This document shows, in pieces, positions 59,952 to 64,000 of a stretch of DNA of 64,000 nucleotides (positions within the stretch are counted from its first letter, which is position 1; each line of letters begins with the position of its first letter). A program made the position numbers and the translations under genes. The stretch comes from Nocardioides luteus. GTDB taxonomy: Bacteria > Actinomycetota > Actinomycetes > Propionibacteriales > Nocardioidaceae. The notes beneath the pieces are model-generated. The model did no database searches and was not told the origin of the DNA. It was given only the letters and a program-made list of their open reading frames with translations. The stretch is taken from contig NZ_BMRK01000003.1 of assembly GCF_014648595.1 (NCBI RefSeq), positions 1 to 64,000 on the forward strand, written 5' to 3'.

Positions 59952-61283
59952 TCAGAACAGGAGGGCGGTGCTCGGGTCCTCCACGATCCTCGCCACGTCC
60001 GCGAGGAAACGCGAGCCGGCTTCACCGTCGATGTGGCGGTGGTCGAAGCTGAGCGCGAGGGTGCAGACGTCGCGGGGCTCGATGCGCTCTTCGACCTCTC
60101 CGGTGGTCGAGCCTGTCGAGACCACCCAGGGCTGCCGCTTGACCGCGCCGACGGAGAGGATGGCCGACTCCCCCGGGTTGATGATCGGCGCACCTCCGTC
60201 GATGCCGAACGGGCCGATGTTGGTGATCGTGAAGGTCCCGCCCGTCTGGTCGGCCGGCGGGGTCTTGCCGGTGCGGGCCGTGGCGGTGAGCTCGTTGAGC
60301 GCGATGCCGAGCTCGACTAGCGACATCCGCTCGGCGCCCTTGATGTTCGGCACCTGGAGGCCCCTCGGCGTGGCTGCGGCGATGCCGAGGTTGACGTAGT
60401 CCTTGAACACGATCTCCTGGGCGGCGTCGTCCCACCAGGAGTTGATGATCGGGCTGCGCCGGATCGCCAGCAGCGCGGCCTTGGCCACGACCAGCAGCGG
60501 GCCGACCCGCACATCGGCGAAGTCGCGGTGCGCCTTGAGACTGGTGATCAGCTCGGAGGTGCGGGTCACGTCGACCGTCGTCCAGATGGTCACGTGCGGC
60601 AGCGTGAACGCGGAGTCGACCATCGCCTGGCCCATCTGCTTGCGCAGGCCCTTGATCGGCTCGCGGCGCTCGCCGCCGACCGACTCGACCTGGGCTGCTG
60701 GGGCGGGCGCAGCGGGCTCCGGGGCGTCGCCCAGTCCCTCCAGGTCGGCGGTGGTGATGACGCCGTCCTCCCGCTGCGGGGTCACGGTCGCGAGGTCCAC
60801 GCCGAGGTCCCGCGCCAGCTTCCGGGCCGTCGGCTTGGCGAGCACACCGGCGCCGGCCGCGGAGCCGTTCTGGGTGGAGACGGTGCGGGAGCGGCGTACG
60901 ACCGCGTCTTCCTTGGAGCCGTAGCCGACCAGCGTCAGCGGCTGCTCTGCCTCTGGCTCAGGAGCTGACGTCTCGGCGTCGATTTCTGACTTCTCGGGCT
61001 CGATTTCTGACGTCTCGGCGTCGGATTCTGACGGCTCGGCGGCGGCGTCGCCGATGCGGATGATCGGGGTGCCGACCTGGACCTCGGTGCCGACCTCGAC
61101 GAGCAGCTCCTGGACGACCCCGGCGTAGGGCGAGGGGAGCTCGACGACCGATTTGGCGGTCTCGATGTCGCAGACGGGGTCGTTGACCTTGATCGTGTCG
61201 CCGACGGCGACGTGCCACCCGACGATCTCCGCCTCGGTGAGGCCCTCGCCGACATCGGGCAGCTTGAACTCCTGGGAGGTCAC
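59952..61283 (-). CDS. bkdC: Dihydrolipoamide acyltransferase (E2) of branched-chain ketoacid dehydrogenase
   Basis: The 443-residue E2 has one lipoyl domain (lipoyl Lys44 in DIETAKSVV), a peripheral-subunit-binding domain (VLAKPTARKLARDLGVDL) and a catalytic domain ending with FDHRHIDGEAG (active-site His and Asp). Operon order E1-alpha, E1-beta, E2 and the single lipoyl domain fit the branched-chain type (M. tuberculosis Rv2497c-Rv2495c). GTG at 61283 overlaps the E1-beta stop. Two repeat-derived segments are present: residues ~81-109 in the linker (21-bp repeat) and ~386-394 in the catalytic domain (25-bp REP-like). Confidence 0.92.
   Translation of the reverse strand: MTSQEFKLPDVGEGLTEAEIVGWHVAVGDTIKVNDPVCDIETAKSVVELPSPYAGVVQELLVEVGTEVQVGTPIIRIGDAAAEPSESDAETSEIEPEKSEIDAETSAPEPEAEQPLTLVGYGSKEDAVVRRSRTVSTQNGSAAGAGVLAKPTARKLARDLGVDLATVTPQREDGVITTADLEGLGDAPEPAAPAPAAQVESVGGERREPIKGLRKQMGQAMVDSAFTLPHVTIWTTVDVTRTSELITSLKAHRDFADVRVGPLLVVAKAALLAIRRSPIINSWWDDAAQEIVFKDYVNLGIAAATPRGLQVPNIKGAERMSLVELGIALNELTATARTGKTPPADQTGGTFTITNIGPFGIDGGAPIINPGESAILSVGAVKRQPWVVSTGSTTGEVEERIEPRDVCTLALSFDHRHIDGEAGSRFLADVARIVEDPSTALLF
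60102..60126. repeat. REP-like 25-bp derivative inside the E2 catalytic domain
   Basis: GGTGGTCGAG and CTCGACAGGC-type arms form a GGTGGTC / GACCACC inverted repeat, translated in frame as VVSTGSTTG about 30 residues before the active-site histidine. Confidence 0.75.
60957..61040. repeat. 21-bp iterated repeat, locus 5, inside the E2 linker
   Basis: Four 21-bp units starting GACGTCTCGGCGTCGATTTC, GACTTCTCGGGCTCG, GACGTCTCGGCGTCGG and GACGGCTCGGCG encode the heptads DAETSEI, EPEKSEI and DAETSAP in the E2 interdomain linker. Confidence 0.85.
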
Positions 61284-62257
61284 CACGCGAGGCTCCTGTC
61301 GACGGCGTCGAGGACCCGGTCGAGGTCGGGGAGGAAGTACTCCTCGGCACGGGCCGGCGGGTAGGGGGTGTCGAAGCCACCTACGCGGAGGACGGGCGCC
61401 TCCATCGAGTGGAAACAGGCCTCGGTGATGCGGGCGGCGAGCTCGGCGCCGAGGCCGAGGTTGACGTGGGCCTCGTGGACGACGACCGCCCGGCCGGTAC
61501 GCCGCACCGACTCGACCACCGGAGCCATGTCCAGCGGGGAGAGCGCGCGCAGGTCGATCACCTCGACCGACTTGCCCTCTCCCGCTGCCGCCTCGGCCGC
61601 GGTCAGCGCGGTCTTCACGGTGGGCCCGTAGGCCAGCACGGTCACGTCGGAGCCCGACCGGGCGACCCGGGAGGCGAAGAGCGGTCCGGGGGTGGCGTCG
61701 ACGTCGATGTCGGCCTTGGTCGAGTGGTAGAGCCGCTTCGGCTCCAGGAAGATGACCGGGTCGGGATGCTCGATCGCCTGCTGGATCATCCAGTAGGCGT
61801 CGACCGGGTCGGAGCAGGCCACGACCTTGAGGCCGGGCGTGTGCGCGAACTGCGCCTCCGGCGACTCGCTGTGGTGCTCGACCGCGCCGATGCCGCCGCC
61901 GAACGGGATGCGGATGACCATCGGCATCGCCACCCGGCCGCCGGAGCGGTAGTGGAGCTTGGCCACCTGGGAGACGATCTGGTCGTAGGCCGGGTAGACG
62001 AACCCGTCGAACTGGATCTCCACGACCGGCCGGTAGCCCCGCAGCGCGAGCCCGACCGCGGTGCCGACGATGCCCGACTCGGCCAGCGGGGTGTCCACGA
62101 CCCGCGCCTCGCCGAAGTCCTTCTGCAGCCCGTCGGTGATCCGGAAGACACCGCCGAGCCGGCCGATGTCCTCGCCCATCAGGACGACCTTCGGGTCGTC
62201 CTCCATCGCTCGCCGGAGCCCGGCGTTGAGCGCTTTCGCCAGCGTCATCTTGGTCAT
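61280..62257 (-). CDS. bkdB: Branched-chain ketoacid dehydrogenase E1 beta subunit
   Basis: The 325-residue transketolase-like subunit pairs with E1-alpha to form the ThDP site. Family blocks are VVLMGEDIGRLGGVFRITDG, DTPLAESGIVGTAVGLALRG, QFDGFVYPAYDQIVSQVAKL and IPFGGGIGAVEHHSES. The branched-chain assignment rests on the PFGGGIGAVEHHSESPEA stretch and operon context; pyruvate dehydrogenase is a less likely alternative. It overlaps E1-alpha by four bases (ATGA) and E2 by four (GTGA). Confidence 0.92.
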   Translation of the reverse strand: MTKMTLAKALNAGLRRAMEDDPKVVLMGEDIGRLGGVFRITDGLQKDFGEARVVDTPLAESGIVGTAVGLALRGYRPVVEIQFDGFVYPAYDQIVSQVAKLHYRSGGRVAMPMVIRIPFGGGIGAVEHHSESPEAQFAHTPGLKVVACSDPVDAYWMIQQAIEHPDPVIFLEPKRLYHSTKADIDVDATPGPLFASRVARSGSDVTVLAYGPTVKTALTAAEAAAGEGKSVEVIDLRALSPLDMAPVVESVRRTGRAVVVHEAHVNLGLGAELAARITEACFHSMEAPVLRVGGFDTPYPPARAEEYFLPDLDRVLDAVDRSLAW

Positions 62258-63390
62258 CGCGAAGCCCCTTCCAGGTCGAAGGAGGAGAGGTAGGCCGCGT
62301 AGCCGTCGCGCTGCTCCTGCAGCTCCGGCGGCAGCTCGGAGTAGACGTTGTCGAAGAGGCGTACGGGGTCGGGCTCGGGCAGGTCGTGGATGCCGGCGCG
62401 CAGCCGCTCACCGAGCGCCTCGGCCTCCGCCTCGACCTTCGAGAAGAACGACGTCGAGGCGCCGCCGCCGCGACGGAGGTAGGCCTCCACGCGGGCGATC
62501 GGGTCCTTCAGCTTCCACGCCTCGACCTCGTCGGAGAGGCGGTAGCGGGTCGGGTCGTCGGTCGTCGTGTGGGCGCCCATCCGGTAGGTGTAGGCCTCGA
62601 TCATCGTCGGGCCACCACCCTCACGAGCCCGCTTGAGCGCCGACTTCATCACCTCGTAGGTCGCGAGCACGTCGTTGCCGTCGACCCGGATGCCGGGGAA
62701 GCCGAACCCCTGGGCGCGCTTGTAGAGCGGCACCTTGACCATCTGGTCGACCGGCTCGGAGATGGCCCACTGGTTGTTCTGGCAGAAGAAGACCACCGGC
62801 GCGTTGTAGGAGGCCGCGAAGACCATCGCCTCGTTGACGTCGCCCTGGGATGAGGCGCCGTCGCCGAAGTGGGCCACGACCGCGGTGTCCCGGGTCGGGT
62901 CGCCGGTGCCGACGAGACCGTCCATCTGCACACCCATCGCGTAGCCGGTCGCGTGCAGCGTCTGGGCGCCGATGACGATCGTGTAGAGCCCGAAGTTGTG
63001 CTCGTCGGGGTCCCAGCCGCCCTGGTCGGTGCCGCGGAAGAGCCCGAGCAGCTGCATCGGGTCGACGTCGCGGCACCAGGCCACGCCGTGCTCGCGATAG
63101 GTCGGGAAGACGAAGTCCTGGGGTGCGAGCGCGCGGGCCGCGCCGATCTGCGCCGCCTCCTGGCCCAGCAGCTGTGCCCACAGGCCCAGCTCGCCGTGGC
63201 GCTGCAGCGCGGTGGCCTCGACGTCGAGGCGACGGGTCAGCACCATGTCGCGGTAGAAGCCGCGGACGGTCTCGTCCTCGGGCCGGTCGGGTGAGAACTC
63301 GAAGTCCGGGTGCGAGACCCGTTCTCCCTCAGGGTTCAACAGCTGCACCATGTCGGTGTGGCTGGGACTCGGATCCAGAAATTCAGTCAT
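62254..63390 (-). CDS. bkdA: Branched-chain ketoacid dehydrogenase E1 alpha subunit
   Basis: The 378-residue ThDP-dependent subunit has the cofactor motif GDGASSQGDVNEAMVFAASY through NAPVVFFCQNN, and the flexible phospho-loop region YRMGAHTTTDDPTRYR. It decarboxylates the 2-ketoacids of Val, Leu and Ile and reductively acylates E2. ATG at 63390 has GAAGGAAGC just ahead and fits relatives; the longer upstream frame is not coding. First gene of the operon. E3 is not encoded in this window. Confidence 0.93.
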   Translation of the reverse strand: MTEFLDPSPSHTDMVQLLNPEGERVSHPDFEFSPDRPEDETVRGFYRDMVLTRRLDVEATALQRHGELGLWAQLLGQEAAQIGAARALAPQDFVFPTYREHGVAWCRDVDPMQLLGLFRGTDQGGWDPDEHNFGLYTIVIGAQTLHATGYAMGVQMDGLVGTGDPTRDTAVVAHFGDGASSQGDVNEAMVFAASYNAPVVFFCQNNQWAISEPVDQMVKVPLYKRAQGFGFPGIRVDGNDVLATYEVMKSALKRAREGGGPTMIEAYTYRMGAHTTTDDPTRYRLSDEVEAWKLKDPIARVEAYLRRGGGASTSFFSKVEAEAEALGERLRAGIHDLPEPDPVRLFDNVYSELPPELQEQRDGYAAYLSSFDLEGASR

Positions 63391-63426
63391 CACGCTTCCT
63401 TCACACGGGGTGGGGTTGCCACCGCT

Positions 63427-63473
63427 GGCTACGCCGATCACGGACTTGTGATCCGTGGCACACCGGCATAGCC
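63427..63473. promoter_or_regulatory. Nested inverted repeat upstream of the bkd operon
   Basis: Outer arms GGCTACGCCG / CGGCATAGCC and inner GATCAC / GTGATC form a long imperfect palindrome 37 bases before the E1-alpha start. It could be an operator (Lrp/BkdR or another regulator) or a leader hairpin. The remaining part of the 207-bp gap to 63597 holds nothing else recognisable. Confidence 0.45.
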
Positions 63474-63597
63474 ACACGGTACTCGCCCCCGGTGAGCCAC
63501 GGAGGTCAACCGAGTGCACCGACCGGGCCGGAAATACGGTGGTCGCACCCGTGGCGCGCCGTTAGAGTTGCCGCCCCGCGACGCCCGGAGGCACACG

Positions 63598-64000
63598 ATG
63601 TCCGACCCGCACCCCCACAGTCAGGCCCTCGAGAGGCCCCGGACCCTGACGTACGCCGTCTACGGGATGTGGCTCGGCGGTGTGCTCGAGATCGCCTCGC
63701 TGCTCTCCCTGTTCACCCTGGACACCGCCGAGCTCGAGTCGACGATGATCTCGGAGATCGAGGGTCAGCCGACGTACGACTCCTCGACCCTGGACGCGCA
63801 GCAGCTGGTTGACGTGCTCATCCCGATCATCGTGGTCGGCGGCGCGGTCCTCGCACTGCTCTCGATGGGGCTGTGGATCTGGATGGCGGTGATGAACGGG
63901 CGGGGCCGCAACTGGGCGCGCGTGACCGCGACCGTCTTCGGCGCGCTCGCGCTGGCCGGCAGCCTGTCGAGCCTCGGCAGCGCAGCCGGCAGCGCAGCGC
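63598..64000 (+). CDS. Membrane protein, 3' end beyond the window
   Basis: ATG at 63598 with CGGAGGC eight bases ahead opens a frame to the window end (134 codons). The product has a short polar start (SDPHPHSQALERPRTLTYAV), a first hydrophobic segment at ~18-40, an acidic outer loop (~42-73) and hydrophobic segments at ~74-98 and ~107-128. The family is unknown; it resembles small actinobacterial four-helix membrane proteins. It is divergent from the bkd operon. Confidence 0.75.
   Translation, partial: MSDPHPHSQALERPRTLTYAVYGMWLGGVLEIASLLSLFTLDTAELESTMISEIEGQPTYDSSTLDAQQLVDVLIPIIVVGGAVLALLSMGLWIWMAVMNGRGRNWARVTATVFGALALAGSLSSLGSAAGSAA

Noticed and set aside
59952-62411. An 819-codon E2 frame reading back into the E1-beta region
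   Set aside because: The part upstream of 61283 is out of frame with the real E1-beta gene and is Arg/Pro-rich shadow; GTG at 61283 overlaps the E1-beta stop.

Overview
The window is about 64 kb of very GC-rich actinobacterial chromosome. WhiB7, an M. tuberculosis-like fadE5, a desA3/reductase pair, an Rv1219c-type efflux cassette, GTG/ATG starts with 4-base overlaps and the codon use all point to Actinomycetota. The overall look is closest to Nocardioidaceae (Nocardioides/Aeromicrobium type); the family is inference, the phylum is solid. There is no phage, plasmid or CRISPR material. The only transposon is an IS30-family element near the left end.

Layout. 1-5.7 kb: 3' end of a tRNA-Gly(CCC), a fumarase/adenylosuccinate-lyase superfamily enzyme, a DUF2461 protein, the IS30 element sitting in a palindromic repeat, a secreted RTX-type repeat protein, an NTF2-like protein and the wreck of an MFS transporter gene. 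5.7-17.5 kb: fadE5, an MFS transporter, lysG/lysE, an SDR, a membrane protein with a repeat-encoded tail, an enoyl-CoA hydratase, phosphoglucomutase, an ECF41-type sigma factor with its carboxymuconolactone-decarboxylase neighbour, and whiB7. 17.5-29.2 kb: a large secreted M4 metalloprotease, peptidase E, a RipA-like membrane protein, a TetR/NAD-epimerase divergon with two clear operators, desaturase plus ferredoxin reductase with a divergent PucR regulator, a VapBC pair and two small genes.

29.2-44.1 kb is the most remarkable block. Two divergent operons leave one 230-bp intergenic region. Leftward: a 2101-residue membrane-anchored surface protein (propeller-like head, Ig/cadherin-like repeats, FN3 repeats), a MoxR AAA+ ATPase, a DUF58 protein and a TgpA-type membrane transglutaminase that lacks its catalytic cysteine. 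Rightward: a PP2C phosphatase, an FHA/zinc-ribbon adaptor and a transmembrane Ser/Thr kinase with an FN3-like outer domain. It matches the 'PFNA' gene set described in Bifidobacterium and looks like a phosphorylation-controlled envelope system.

44.1-64 kb: galT, an amino-sugar/peptidoglycan recycling operon (ROK regulator, NagZ, ROK kinase, NagB), an HNH endonuclease behind a small upstream ORF and a strong terminator, a flavin monooxygenase, a fused acyl-CoA carboxyltransferase, a secreted EEP-fold protein, two exported proteins of unknown function, a TetR-controlled ABC efflux pump, and a branched-chain ketoacid dehydrogenase operon (E1-alpha, E1-beta, E2).

Three families of interspersed repeats run through the window: (i) a ~69-bp palindrome with a TTACTG/CAGTAA apex, split by IS30 in one copy; (ii) a ~120-bp REP-like element and ~25-50-bp derivatives; (iii) a 21-bp iterated unit containing GACGTCTCGGC. 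Families (ii) and (iii) have entered coding sequences in frame in seven places, adding peptides to phosphoglucomutase, the carboxyltransferase, E2 (twice), the DUF58 protein, the PP2C phosphatase and a hypothetical membrane protein.
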